A stretch of 34,509 nucleotides of DNA from assembly GCA_036003705.1 (NCBI GenBank), contig DASYSE010000059.1, positions 1 to 34,509 on the forward strand, written 5' to 3'. The number at the start of each line of letters is the position of its first letter. The stretch's first letter is position 1. Below the pieces are notes generated by a model. The model made no database searches. It saw only the letters and a program-made list of their open reading frames with translations, and was not told the origin of the DNA. This DNA is from CALGFH01 sp036003705 (lineage in GTDB: Bacteria > Actinomycetota > CALGFH01). The position numbers were made by a program, and so were the translations under genes. Below, piece by piece: positions 15,091-23,335 of this stretch.

Positions 15091-15855
15091 ATGCCGGCAT
15101 CCCTGCCTCCGCCCCGCCACCTGCGTTCCCGCCCTCGCCGCCTGTCCACTCCCCTGCGCTGGCTGCTGCTGCTGGCCCTGACCGCGCCGCTGGTCGCCGG
15201 CGCGGCCGGTGGCGGCCAGCAGACCGCCGCGGCCGCGCCCGGCTCCCCGGCCGCGGTGGCGGTCCGGTTCGCCCTGGCCCAGCTGGGCAAGCCCTACCAG
15301 TGGGGCGCCAACGGCCCGGCCAGCTTCGACTGCTCCGGCCTGGTCCAGACCGCCTACAAGGCCGCCGGGGTCGGACTGCCCCGCGTCTCCCGCCAGCAGT
15401 ACGGGGCTGGCAGGCTGGTCCCGCTCACCCGGCTGCGCGCCGGCGACCTGCTGTTCTTCGCCAGGGACACCGGCGACCCGCGGACCATCAACCACGTCGG
15501 CATGTACCTGGGCCGGGGCCGCATGGTGGAGGCGCCCAACCGCAGGGCGCCGGTCCGGATCGCCTCCATCTGGCGTCCCGGGCTGCTCGGCAAGGCGACC
15601 AGGCCGGCGGCCGGCCTGCGCGGGCTGCTGCCGGTCGAGCTCGGCGAGCGCAGCAACGCGGTCGTCGCCGTCCAGCTGCGGCTGACCGCCAACCGGCGGT
15701 GCGTTGCCGTCGACGGTGAGTTCGGCCCGTTGACCCGCCGGGCCGTGCTCGGCTTCCAGCGCGCCCACGGCCTCACCCCCGACGGCGTCGTCGGCCCCTC
15801 CACCTGGGGTGCCCTGGTCACCTATGGCCGCCAACGGAGCCCGGCCAGGTGCTAG
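15091..15855 (+). CDS. Secreted NlpC/P60 peptidoglycan endopeptidase with a C-terminal peptidoglycan-binding domain
   Basis: A 254-residue exported cell-wall hydrolase. The N-terminus has many Arg residues (RHLRSRPRR), then a hydrophobic core LRWLLLLALTAPLVAGAA, giving a Sec-type signal peptide. The NlpC/P60 domain covers about 52-160, with Cys81 in FDCSGLVQTAYKAAG, His135 in INHVGMYLGRGRM and Glu147 in MVEAPN, matching the Cys-His-Glu triad known for RipA-type enzymes. It should cut the D-Glu-diamino-acid bond of stem peptides. A peptidoglycan_binding_1 domain (about 180-246) follows, with the repeat motif GEFGPLTRRAVLGFQRAHGLTPDGVVGPSTWGAL. The start at 15091 gives the signal peptide; its AAGGAG lies inside a leader hairpin. 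Structured element B follows 13 bp after the stop. Confidence 0.9.
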   Translation: MPASLPPPRHLRSRPRRLSTPLRWLLLLALTAPLVAGAAGGGQQTAAAAPGSPAAVAVRFALAQLGKPYQWGANGPASFDCSGLVQTAYKAAGVGLPRVSRQQYGAGRLVPLTRLRAGDLLFFARDTGDPRTINHVGMYLGRGRMVEAPNRRAPVRIASIWRPGLLGKATRPAAGLRGLLPVELGERSNAVVAVQLRLTANRRCVAVDGEFGPLTRRAVLGFQRAHGLTPDGVVGPSTWGALVTYGRQRSPARC

Positions 15856-15868
15856 GGCGAGCATGGCG

Positions 15869-15948
15869 GCCATGGCGCGGGCGCTCGTGGGTGGCGCTGG
15901 AGGGAAGCCGGAGCTGCCACCACATGGACCGGGGACCGCGCTATGGTT
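15869..15948. repeat. Structured intergenic element, copy B
   Basis: This is the second copy of the element at 2352-2430. It keeps the AGC-CGGA-GCT hairpin (15906-15915) and gains a different outer pairing: GGTGGC (15890-15895) with GCCACC (15916-15921). It begins 13 bp after the stop of the NlpC/P60 gene and ends within the start region of the ThDP enzyme gene. Its TATGGT (15942-15947) could act as a -10 box for that gene. Copy A has TATCGT at the same place. Confidence 0.6.
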
Positions 15949-15954
15949 CCCAGC

Positions 15955-17607
15955 ATGCAAGACCGAAGCGGCGGTCAGGTAGTCACCCAGCACCTGCTCG
16001 ACAACGGCGTCGACGCCGCCTTCTGCGTCCCCGGTGAGAGCTTCCTGGCGGTGCTGGACGCGCTCTACGACGCCCCGATCCGGCTGATCACCTGCCGGCA
16101 CGAGGCCGCGGCGGCCAACATGGCCGTCGCCTACGGCAAGCTCACCGGGCGTCCAGGGGTCTGCCTGGTCACCCGGGGGCCGGGGGCCACCCAGGCCAGC
16201 GTCGGGGTCCACACCGCCGCCCAGGACTCGGCCCCCATGCTGCTGCTGGTCGGGCAGGTCGGCCGGCGCGAGCGCGGCCGGGAGGCGTTCCAGGAGCTGG
16301 ACGTGCCGGCGGTGTTCGGGCCGATGGCCAAATGGGCGGCCGAGGCCGACCACCCGGCCCGGCTGCCCGAGCTGCTGGCCAGGGCCGTGCAGGTGGCCGT
16401 GTCGGGACGGCCCGGGCCGGTGGTGCTCGCCCTGCCGGAGGATGTGCTGGCCGGGCGGGCCCGGGTGGCCGACGCCCGCCCGGTCCGGCCGGTCGCCCCC
16501 GGCGCCGCCCCGGCCGACCTGGCCCGGCTGCGGGAGCTGCTCGGCGGGGCCAGGCGACCCCTGGTGGTGGCCGGAGGCCCCGGCTGGACCGAGGCGGCCG
16601 CGGCTGATCTCAAGACCGTGGCCGAGGCCAGCCGGCTGCCGGTGGCCGCCTCGTTCCGCTCCCAGGACGTGCTGGACAACCGCTCGCCGAGCTACGTCGG
16701 CGACCTCGGGGTGGGCGCCAACCCGGCGCTGCACGAGCGGGTCCGCGCGGCCGACCTGCTGCTGGCCATCGGCCCGCGGCTGGGCGAGATCACCACCGGC
16801 GGCTACCGGCTGCTCGAGGCGCCCGTCCCCCGCCAGCGTCTGGTCCACGTCCACCCCGGGATCGGGGAGCTTGGCCGCCTGTACCAGCCCGACCTGGCCG
16901 TCAACGCCGCCGTCGCCCCGTTCGTGGCCGCGCTGCGCTCGGTCCCACCGGTCAAGGGCCAGGGCTGGACGGCCTGGACCGAGGCGGCGCGGACCAACTA
17001 CCTGGCCTGGGTGCGGCCGTGGGCGGCCCCGGGCCGGCTCGACCTCGGGCAGGTGCTGGTCTGGCTGCGCCAGCGCCTGCCCGACCAGGCCATCGTGGCC
17101 AGCGGGGCCGGCAACTACACCGGCTGGGTCCACCGCTACTTCCAGTTCCGGCGGCCGGGCACCCAGCTCGCGCCCAAGAGCGGCGCCATGGGCTTCGGCC
17201 TCCCGGCGGCGCTGGCCGCCAAGGTCGTCCACCCGCAGCGCACGGTGGTCGCCGTCGCCGGCGACGGCGACTTCCTGATGACCTGCCAGGAGCTGGCGAC
17301 CGCCGTCCAGCATCGCCTGGACGTGATCGTGCTGGTGGTCAACAACGGCATGTACGGCACCATCCGCATGCACCAGGAGCGGGCCTACCCCGACCGGGTG
17401 ATCGCCTCCGATCTGGTCAACCCCGACTTCCCGGCCCTGGCGCGGGCCTACGGTGCCTTCGGCGAGGCGGTCGAGGACACCGGGGCGTTCCCCGCCGCCT
17501 TCGAGCGGGCGCTGGAGGCCGGACGGCCGGCCCTGCTCGACCTCCACGTGGACCCGGAGGCGATCGCTCCGGGCGTGAGCATCGCCGCCGTGCGGCGCCC
17601 GGCCTGA
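15955..17607 (+). CDS. Thiamine diphosphate-dependent enzyme, acetolactate synthase large-subunit-like
   Basis: A 550-residue member of the IlvB/POX family of ThDP enzymes, which join or cleave 2-keto acids. Visible features: the cofactor-activating glutamate Glu50 in CRHEAAAANMAVAYG, a domain I stretch TRGPGATQASVGVHTAAQDSAPMLLLVGQV, central domain LVVAGGPGW, and the ThDP/Mg motif GDGDFLMTCQEL (436-447) to VNNGMYG (463-469). No ilvN regulatory subunit and no other ilv gene is adjacent, so this may be a catabolic or otherwise specialised acetolactate synthase-like enzyme. Two in-frame ATGs exist, 15943 and 15955. A TATGGT at 15942-15947 is placed so that transcription could begin at the 15955 ATG, giving a leaderless mRNA. 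A hairpin terminator follows at 17618. Confidence 0.88.
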   Translation: MQDRSGGQVVTQHLLDNGVDAAFCVPGESFLAVLDALYDAPIRLITCRHEAAAANMAVAYGKLTGRPGVCLVTRGPGATQASVGVHTAAQDSAPMLLLVGQVGRRERGREAFQELDVPAVFGPMAKWAAEADHPARLPELLARAVQVAVSGRPGPVVLALPEDVLAGRARVADARPVRPVAPGAAPADLARLRELLGGARRPLVVAGGPGWTEAAAADLKTVAEASRLPVAASFRSQDVLDNRSPSYVGDLGVGANPALHERVRAADLLLAIGPRLGEITTGGYRLLEAPVPRQRLVHVHPGIGELGRLYQPDLAVNAAVAPFVAALRSVPPVKGQGWTAWTEAARTNYLAWVRPWAAPGRLDLGQVLVWLRQRLPDQAIVASGAGNYTGWVHRYFQFRRPGTQLAPKSGAMGFGLPAALAAKVVHPQRTVVAVAGDGDFLMTCQELATAVQHRLDVIVLVVNNGMYGTIRMHQERAYPDRVIASDLVNPDFPALARAYGAFGEAVEDTGAFPAAFERALEAGRPALLDLHVDPEAIAPGVSIAAVRRPA

Positions 17608-17617
17608 CGCGATGCCT

Positions 17618-17650
17618 GGGTTTCGGGGAGAGTCCTCCGCCCCAAACCCC
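17618..17650 (+). terminator. Hairpin terminator-like structure after the ThDP enzyme gene
   Basis: GGGTTT-C-GGGG (17618-17628) pairs with CCCC-AAACCC (17640-17649) as a 10-bp stem with one bulged C and an 11-nt loop. It starts 11 bp after the stop codon. There is no T-tract, which is common for actinobacterial terminators. Confidence 0.55.
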
Positions 17651-17705
17651 GCGATCCCGGCCACCGGCCCTTGCCCCGATGGGCGGCTGCTGCCAGGATC
17701 GGCCG

Positions 17706-18497
17706 ATGGGGCGACTGGATCAGCTCGACCTGAGCACGAAGTTGAGCCGCGAGGATGAGGCGGCGCGGCTGGAGGCGGCCTCGGCCCGCCTGCTGGAGCT
17801 GCGGCTCACCCTCGGTGGGCTGCTCGGCGACGGGCGGCTCGGGCCGCCGGTGTGCTTTGTGTTCGAGGGCTGGGACGCCTCGGGCAAGGGCGGCGCCATC
17901 CGGCGGCTGGTCACGCCCATGGACCCCAGGCACGTGCGGGTGGTCAGCTATGCGGCGCCGACCTACGACGAGAAGCGCCACCACTTCCTGCTCCGGTTCT
18001 GGTCGGCGCTGCCCGGCTGGGGCGGCATGGCCGTCCTCGACCGGTCCTGGTACGGCCGGGTGCTGGTCGAGCGGGTGGAGGGGTTCGCCACCGTCGAGCA
18101 GTGGACCCGCGGCTACGGCGAGATCGTCGAGTACGAACGCTCGCTGGTGCTGGAGGGCATGATCCTGATCAAGTTCTGGATGCACATCTCCGACGCCGAG
18201 CAGCTGCGCCGCTTCAAGCGGCGGGAGGCCGAGCCGCTGAAGGGCTGGAAGCTGACCGCCGAGGACTGGCGCAACCGCGAGAAGCGGACCGCCTACGAGC
18301 AGGCGGTCGAGGACATGCTGGAGCGAACCGACCACCCGCTGGCCCGCTGGCAGCTGATCGAGGCCGAATCCAAGCGCTACGCGCGGGTCAGGGTCGTCGA
18401 GACGGCGATCGCCGAGATCGAGCAGGGCATGACGGCCCGTGGCTTCGAGCCGCCGGCCCCCCGGCCCCGACCCGAGCCGCGGCCGCGCCGCCGTTGA
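17706..18497 (+). CDS. Polyphosphate kinase 2 family protein
   Basis: A 263-residue PPK2-type P-loop kinase that moves phosphate between polyphosphate and nucleotides. The Walker A region is EGWDASGKGGAIRRL (54-68). The lid and Walker B positions are VVSYAAPTYDEKRHHFLLRFW and VLDRSWYGRVLVERVEGF (DRSWYGR at 112-118). Other family motifs are FWMHISDAEQLRRFKRREAEPLKGWKLTAEDWRNREKRTAYEQAVEDMLERTDHPLARWQLIEA. The single PPK2 domain and length suggest a class I-like enzyme, but the ADP or AMP preference cannot be read by eye. The C-terminal tail is Pro/Arg-rich (PRPRPEPRPRRR). ATG 17706 has AGGA 7 nt upstream; an in-frame ATG at 17678 would add ten residues without better support. Confidence 0.9.
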   Translation: MGRLDQLDLSTKLSREDEAARLEAASARLLELRLTLGGLLGDGRLGPPVCFVFEGWDASGKGGAIRRLVTPMDPRHVRVVSYAAPTYDEKRHHFLLRFWSALPGWGGMAVLDRSWYGRVLVERVEGFATVEQWTRGYGEIVEYERSLVLEGMILIKFWMHISDAEQLRRFKRREAEPLKGWKLTAEDWRNREKRTAYEQAVEDMLERTDHPLARWQLIEAESKRYARVRVVETAIAEIEQGMTARGFEPPAPRPRPEPRPRRR

Positions 18498-18701
18498 GCC
18501 GGTAGGCCTGGATCGGCGCGAACCGCCCGAAACGGGGAGGCCGGGACCGGCCCGGCCGTGCCCTGCTCGAGCGGGTGCCCGACGGCTTGCGCGCCATCTG
18601 ACCAGCAGAAGCTCGGCAGACTCTCCCATTGCGGCGGTATTGACATGGACGGTAGCTTTTCCGCCGCCTTCCGCTCCCGCCGTACCCAAGGTGTGCCGCC
18701 G

Positions 18702-20918
18702 ATGCTTCGTAACGCACCTATCCGCACCAAGCTCCTGGTGTCCCTGCTCGGCCCGCTGCTGGTGCTGGCTGTCCTGGCCCTGGTCGGCATCCGCCAGAAC
18801 CAGGCCGAGAGCCGGCAGGCCGGCCGCAGCACCGCCTTCGCCCGCCTGGCCGCCGGCCTCGCCCCCCTGGTCCACGAGCTGCAGGACGAACGCAGCCTCT
18901 CGGGCAACTACATCGACAGCGGCCGCACGACCTGGGGGACGCGGCTGGCCGAGCAGCGGCGAACCGTCGACCGGGTGGCTGCCGCCTACCGGGCCGACGC
19001 CCGGCGCCTCGGCGCCGACGAGCAATTGCTGGCCGAGAAGATCGCGTACGGCCTGAGCGAGCTGGGCCGCCTCGCCGAGCAGCGGGACGCGATCGACGGC
19101 GGGCGGATCGACGCCGACGAGCTGGCCGAAGTGCCAGGTATCGAGGTGCACGAGGAGGAGGGCGAGAAAGACCTCCAAGGCGCCACCGAGGAGGGCCACG
19201 GCCGGATCGACACCCCGGGCAAGGCGCTGGACCAGTACACCGACACCATCAGCGACCTGCTGGACATCAACAGCGAGATCGCCCCCGGCTCCAGCAACAC
19301 GCAGCTGCTCAAGGGCGTCGCCGCCTCGGTCGCCCTGGCCAGGGCCAAGGACTTCGCCGACATCCAGCGCAGCCTGATGCAGAACGTCTACGCGGCCGGG
19401 GCCTTCGAGGGAGGCGAGTACGGCAGGCTCGCCTCCCTGGTCGCGGGCGAGGCGATCTACACCGCCCAGTTCGACTCCAACGCCACCGAGGGCCAGCACG
19501 AGTTCCTGGAGAAGACCGTCGCCGGCGAGGAGGTCGAGCGAGTCGACCGCTTCGTCGAGCGGGCGCTCGACAGCCCCAACGCCAAGGAGCTTGGCATCGA
19601 CCCGCAGGTCTGGTTCGACTCCATGAGTGCCAAGCTCGACCGGATGCGCACGGTCGAGAAGCGGCTCAGCACCGACGTGATCGCCACCAGCTCGGCCATC
19701 AAGCAGGGTGCCGACCGCCGGGCGTGGCTGTACAGCCTGCTGCTGGGCGCCGCCCTGGTGCTGGCCCTTGTCCTTGCCCTGATCACCGCCCGCTCCCTGA
19801 TCCGGCCGATGCGCCGGCTGGAGGCGGCGGCCGAGGAGACGGCCGAGCGGCGGCTGCCGAGCGTCGTCCAGCGGCTCCAGGAAGGCGAGCAGGTCGACCT
19901 TCAGGCCGAGTCGGCCCCGCCGATCGAGGTCCGCTCCAAGGACGAGATCGGCCACCTGGCCGAGGCGTTCAACTCCGTGCACCGGGTCGCGGTCCGCGTC
20001 GCCGGCCGCGAGGCGGCCCTGCGCCGCAGCGTCGGCGACATGTTCCTCAACCTGGCCCGGCGCAGCCAGAGCCTGATCGAGCGCCAGCTCGAGGTGATCG
20101 ACGAGCTGGAGGCCAGCGGCACCGAGGCCGACGTGCGGGCCGGGCTGGGCGAGCTCGACCATCTGGCCACGCGGATGCGGCGCAACGCCGAGAACCTGAT
20201 CATCCTGTCCGGGTCGGAGCCGGCCCGGCGCTGGCGCGGGCCGATCGAGCTGGTCCGGGTCGTGCAGGCGTCGGTGGATGAGGTCAAGGAGCACACCCGG
20301 GTCGAGGTGCTCCCGCTCGACCAGGTCCAGCTGGTCGGCCACGCCGCCGCCGACGTGATGCACCTGCTGGCCGAGCTGATCGAGAACGCCGTCACCTTCT
20401 CGGCCCCCGGCACCACCGCGCTGGTGGCCGGCCAGCCGCTGCCCGCCGGCTACCTGATCGAGATCGAGGACCAGGGTCTCGGGATGACCGACGAGCAGCT
20501 GGTCAAGGTCAACCGGCGCCTGGCCAAGCCGCCCGACATCGACTTCGCGCTGGCCAAGATGCTCGGCTACTTCGTGGTCACCCAGCTCGCCGCCAAGAAC
20601 GGCATCAAGGTCCAGCTCCGCCACTCCTGGTATGGCGGGATCACGGCCCTTGTGCTGCTGCCCAAGCAGCTGATCGTGGCCCCGACCGAGCTGGCGGCGC
20701 TGCAGGGCGACGAGGCCGAGCGGCGCCGCGGTCGTTCGCCGGTCTCCGCCGTGGCCGACCGTCCCCCGGACGGCGCCGACGGCCAGGAGCCGTCCGCCGA
20801 CCCGGACCTGGACTGGATCGACAGCCGGGTGCCCATGGTCCACGTGCCCCTGCGCCGCCCGCCGGCGCCGGTCCCGTCGTCGGGCCAGATGCCTGGAACG
20901 GGCCGGACCAGCCTCTAG
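18702..20918 (+). CDS. Sensor histidine kinase with nitrate/nitrite-sensing-like (NIT) domain, HAMP and HATPase domains
   Basis: A 738-residue membrane sensor like the CvnA kinases of Streptomyces conservons. TM1 is about 9-31 (KLLVSLLGPLLVLAVLALVGI). The extracellular sensor, about 32-340, starts with LAPLVHELQDERSLSGNYI, typical of NIT domains. TM2 is about 342-364 (WLYSLLLGAALVLALVLALITA), followed by HAMP to about 440 with DEIGHLAEAFNSVHRVAVRVA. The dimerisation helix contains LDHLATRMRRNAENL (His near 487). The HATPase has the N-box LIENAVTFSAPGTT and G1 EIEDQGLGMTDEQL. The tail after about 665 is charged and low complexity. AAGGTG 7 nt upstream supports ATG 18702; an ATG at 18645 would add 19 residues. 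No roadblock or GTPase conservon genes follow. The receiver-only regulator at 22887 is a possible partner. Confidence 0.88.
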   Translation: MLRNAPIRTKLLVSLLGPLLVLAVLALVGIRQNQAESRQAGRSTAFARLAAGLAPLVHELQDERSLSGNYIDSGRTTWGTRLAEQRRTVDRVAAAYRADARRLGADEQLLAEKIAYGLSELGRLAEQRDAIDGGRIDADELAEVPGIEVHEEEGEKDLQGATEEGHGRIDTPGKALDQYTDTISDLLDINSEIAPGSSNTQLLKGVAASVALARAKDFADIQRSLMQNVYAAGAFEGGEYGRLASLVAGEAIYTAQFDSNATEGQHEFLEKTVAGEEVERVDRFVERALDSPNAKELGIDPQVWFDSMSAKLDRMRTVEKRLSTDVIATSSAIKQGADRRAWLYSLLLGAALVLALVLALITARSLIRPMRRLEAAAEETAERRLPSVVQRLQEGEQVDLQAESAPPIEVRSKDEIGHLAEAFNSVHRVAVRVAGREAALRRSVGDMFLNLARRSQSLIERQLEVIDELEASGTEADVRAGLGELDHLATRMRRNAENLIILSGSEPARRWRGPIELVRVVQASVDEVKEHTRVEVLPLDQVQLVGHAAADVMHLLAELIENAVTFSAPGTTALVAGQPLPAGYLIEIEDQGLGMTDEQLVKVNRRLAKPPDIDFALAKMLGYFVVTQLAAKNGIKVQLRHSWYGGITALVLLPKQLIVAPTELAALQGDEAERRRGRSPVSAVADRPPDGADGQEPSADPDLDWIDSRVPMVHVPLRRPPAPVPSSGQMPGTGRTSL

Positions 20919-20919
20919 C

Positions 20920-22563
20920 TCAGCTGGCGGTCCCGACGAGCTGGCAGCCGACCTCGTACCTGGCGCAGCGGTACAGGGCGAGGAAGGCGTAGGCGTCGAA
21001 GCCGGTCTCGCTGTCGGTCGGCTTCAGGCCCAGGTATTCGGGCGGCATGTTGAAGCGGTCGGCCACCGCCTGGGCGAGACCGCTCGGCGGCAGGTAGCGG
21101 CGGTCGCGGTTCCAGTAGGAGAGGAACCCGCCGCGCAGGGCGGGGCGGTAGGCAACCCGGTCGGCGCCACGGACGACGCCGTCGTCGCCGATCTGGACAC
21201 TCAGCGCGAGGTCGGCGACGGCGTCGGCGTAGCGGCGGCGGTTGATCTCGCCGCTGTTGTAGCCGAGCACCGTCTCCAGCATGCCGAAGGCGAAGGTCCG
21301 CAGGGCGCTGGCCCGCTGCCGGTCGCAGCCCAGCGGGGTGCAGCGCGGGATCCCGAAGCCGAGCCGGTCGAACATGCCCTCCAGCTTGTCGGCGGTCCGG
21401 CCGGCCGAGGTGGTGGCCAGCGGCAGCAGGGCCGTCTGGTCCCGGTAGGAGCTGTCGGGCGACTCGCCGCGGTTCAGCGCCTGCAGCGCCTCGATGGTCG
21501 GCAGCAGGGTGTCATGGCGTGCCGCCAGCAGGTAGGGCTGCACGTCGGCCAGGCACGCCTTGGACCGGTAGGGGTAGGCCCGCGGGGTCGCCGGAGGGTC
21601 CAGCCGGCAGTCGCCGTAGGCGTCCAGGAACGGCTCGTGCCGATAGCTGAAGTCGCGGGGGGCGTCGCGGCCGCGGCCGAACAGCGCCGCCCGGAGATCC
21701 CGCCCCGGGACGAACCCGGCGCGCAGCATGAACCGGCCAAGGGCCGTCGACCGTGCCGTGTCCTCACGGCTGACCGCGTACATCCAGGCCAGCTGGGTGG
21801 CGTGACGCACCGTGTAACGGAAGCTGCGCAGGTGGCTGACGTCGCCGACCGCGAAGCTGCGACTGAGTGTCGGCCGGTCGCCGCCCGGCGGCCGCGACCG
21901 GACGGTTCCCAGGCGGACGTCGTCCAGCCACACCTCGGCCGTCGCCGCCGGGTCGTCGAACGCCGTCGCGGTGACGCTGACCCGCCAGCGCGCCGATCCT
22001 GCGCCCCAGTCGACGCTGGCTCGCAGGCGCAGGCCGTCGGCCCTGGTGGGGGTGGCGAAGGTCAGCTCGTAGGCCTCCGAGGCGTAGGACGACGCCAGGG
22101 CGGTGATGCCGGTCGGGGCCGAGCAGTCCCCCGACCGGCACGGGCCGGGGTCGCTCTGGCCGAGCAGCACCCAGCGCCGGAGGCCGGGGAACCGCACCCT
22201 GATCGGCAGCCCATAGTGCTCGGACTGCACCGCGCCGGCGGCGCCGAGCGGCTTGTAGAGCCCGTCGAGGAAGGACCCGCCACGGCCGATGGCCGTGTTC
22301 AGAGCGGCCAGCGAGGGCGCTTCGACCGGCGGAGGGTGCGGGGGCGTCGACGCGCCCAAGCGGTCCACCATGGCGACGACCGAGCCGGCCACCACGGCGG
22401 TGGCCATCATCCCCGCAACCAGCAGCAGCGCCGCCGATTGTCGCCACAGGTGCCGCGCCGCCGGCTCCGAGGGGCGGGCCGGGAGCGCCGGCTCGCCAAC
22501 CCAGACCCCGAACGGGGGCTGGCGATCCGGGACTGCGCCGGCCGGCGACCACAAACGCGACAT
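20920..22563 (-). CDS. Hypothetical membrane-anchored extracytoplasmic protein
   Basis: A 547-residue protein that I do not recognise. Residues 1-40 are Pro/Arg-rich and cytoplasmic. One membrane segment lies at about 43-68 (WRQSAALLLVAGMMATAVVAGSVVAMV), so most of the chain should be outside. The first half of the exterior contains beta-rich stretches (LPIRVRFPGLRRWVLLGQSDPGPC, AYELTFATPTRADGLRLRASVDWGAGSARWRVSVTATAFDD, WLDDVRLGTV). The second half is helical with several Cys (YGDCRLDPP, SKACLADV, PRCTPLGCDRQ, ALYRCARYEVGC) that could form disulfides. A D/P-rich periodic arrangement or enzyme motif is not visible. GGGGGGAC precedes the ATG at 22563. It is divergent from the response regulator and convergent with the NIT kinase, so it is a single-gene unit. 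Confidence 0.7.
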   Translation of the reverse strand: MSRLWSPAGAVPDRQPPFGVWVGEPALPARPSEPAARHLWRQSAALLLVAGMMATAVVAGSVVAMVDRLGASTPPHPPPVEAPSLAALNTAIGRGGSFLDGLYKPLGAAGAVQSEHYGLPIRVRFPGLRRWVLLGQSDPGPCRSGDCSAPTGITALASSYASEAYELTFATPTRADGLRLRASVDWGAGSARWRVSVTATAFDDPAATAEVWLDDVRLGTVRSRPPGGDRPTLSRSFAVGDVSHLRSFRYTVRHATQLAWMYAVSREDTARSTALGRFMLRAGFVPGRDLRAALFGRGRDAPRDFSYRHEPFLDAYGDCRLDPPATPRAYPYRSKACLADVQPYLLAARHDTLLPTIEALQALNRGESPDSSYRDQTALLPLATTSAGRTADKLEGMFDRLGFGIPRCTPLGCDRQRASALRTFAFGMLETVLGYNSGEINRRRYADAVADLALSVQIGDDGVVRGADRVAYRPALRGGFLSYWNRDRRYLPPSGLAQAVADRFNMPPEYLGLKPTDSETGFDAYAFLALYRCARYEVGCQLVGTAS

Positions 22564-22886
22564 GAATGTCCCCCCGACCCGGAAACTGCCCAGGTTGCCG
22601 GGATTGTCGTCAAACGGGGTGGACGCCGCCCATCGAGAGACCTACATAGTGCGGGCAGGGCAGCGGGACCGCCCGCGAGGTCGGCTCCACCCTGCCCGGG
22701 GGGATCCCCGGCGGTTGGTCCCGCTCGCCAGCAGTTGCCGTTCGTCCGCCACGGGACCGCACCGGGCCGGGACGCGGGCGATTGGCAGGGGAACGGGTCG
22801 CACGCGCCGTTTCATGGATTTCTCCGTTTGGAGCGGAACACGCCTATCCACTAGTATTCGGCCGAGCGAATCGAAGGGGGGGTGGC
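22564..22886. other. Divergent intergenic region
   Basis: 323 bp separate the unknown membrane protein (-) from the response regulator (+). Apart from the promoter-like boxes at 22828-22857 and the GGGGGGG ribosome binding tract before 22887, I see no gene or strong structure. Confidence 0.5.
22828..22857 (+). promoter_or_regulatory. Candidate promoter of the response regulator-corA unit
   Basis: TTGGAG (22828-22833) and TAGTAT (22852-22857) are separated by 18 bp, close to the vegetative sigma-factor pattern. They lie in a locally AT-richer patch about 30 bp before the GTG start at 22887. Confidence 0.5.
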
Positions 22887-23279
22887 GTGCGGCGGGTCAG
22901 TGTCCTGGTGGTCGACGACCATCAGATGCTGCGGGAGGCGCTGGTCGGGATGCTCGAGCTGGCCGGCTTCGCGGTCGTGGGGGCGGTCGCCGACGGCGCC
23001 GACGCGACCGCCCTGGCGATCGAGCTGGCCCCGGACGTCGTCCTGATGGACCTCTCGATGCCGGTACTGAACGGCCTCGACGCGACCCGGCTGCTTCGCG
23101 AGGTCGTGCCGGACACGGCCATCGTCGTGCTCAGCGCCTTCGACAGCCCGGAGCTCAAGCGACAGGCGTTCGCCGCCGGCGCGGTCGCCTACCTGCCCAA
23201 GGGCTGCACCAACGAGCGCCTCCGGGCGACCCTCGAAGCCGCCGTCACCCTCGCCGGCAGCCACCTCCGCCGGCCCTGA
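22887..23279 (+). CDS. Single-domain response regulator (receiver only)
   Basis: A 130-residue CheY-like receiver without an output domain. The acidic pair is Asp10/Asp11 (VVDDHQ), the phosphoacceptor is Asp55 (VLMDLSMP), the switch hydroxyl is Ser83 (VVLSAFD) and the conserved Lys is Lys105 (LPKGC). DHQMLREAL and the GLDATRLLR region resemble NarL/FixJ receivers, but the chain stops where the linker to the DNA-binding domain would begin. It therefore works by protein contact or as a phosphate sink. The GTG at 22887 follows a G-rich Shine-Dalgarno (AAGGGGGGG). corA starts 57 bp downstream on the same strand and may be co-transcribed. The only histidine kinase in the window is at 18702; the pairing is inferred from proximity. 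Confidence 0.88.
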   Translation: MRRVSVLVVDDHQMLREALVGMLELAGFAVVGAVADGADATALAIELAPDVVLMDLSMPVLNGLDATRLLREVVPDTAIVVLSAFDSPELKRQAFAAGAVAYLPKGCTNERLRATLEAAVTLAGSHLRRP

Positions 23280-23335
23280 CCCCAACCCCCATATGATGGA
23301 GCAGGGGGAACAGCCTGGCCGGGTCAGGAGGCAGC

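Noticed and set aside
17448..20843. Long minus-strand open frame antisense to the PPK2 and NIT kinase genes
   Set aside because: The plus-strand genes have complete domains and motifs; the antisense frame has no recognisable motif and low-complexity composition.
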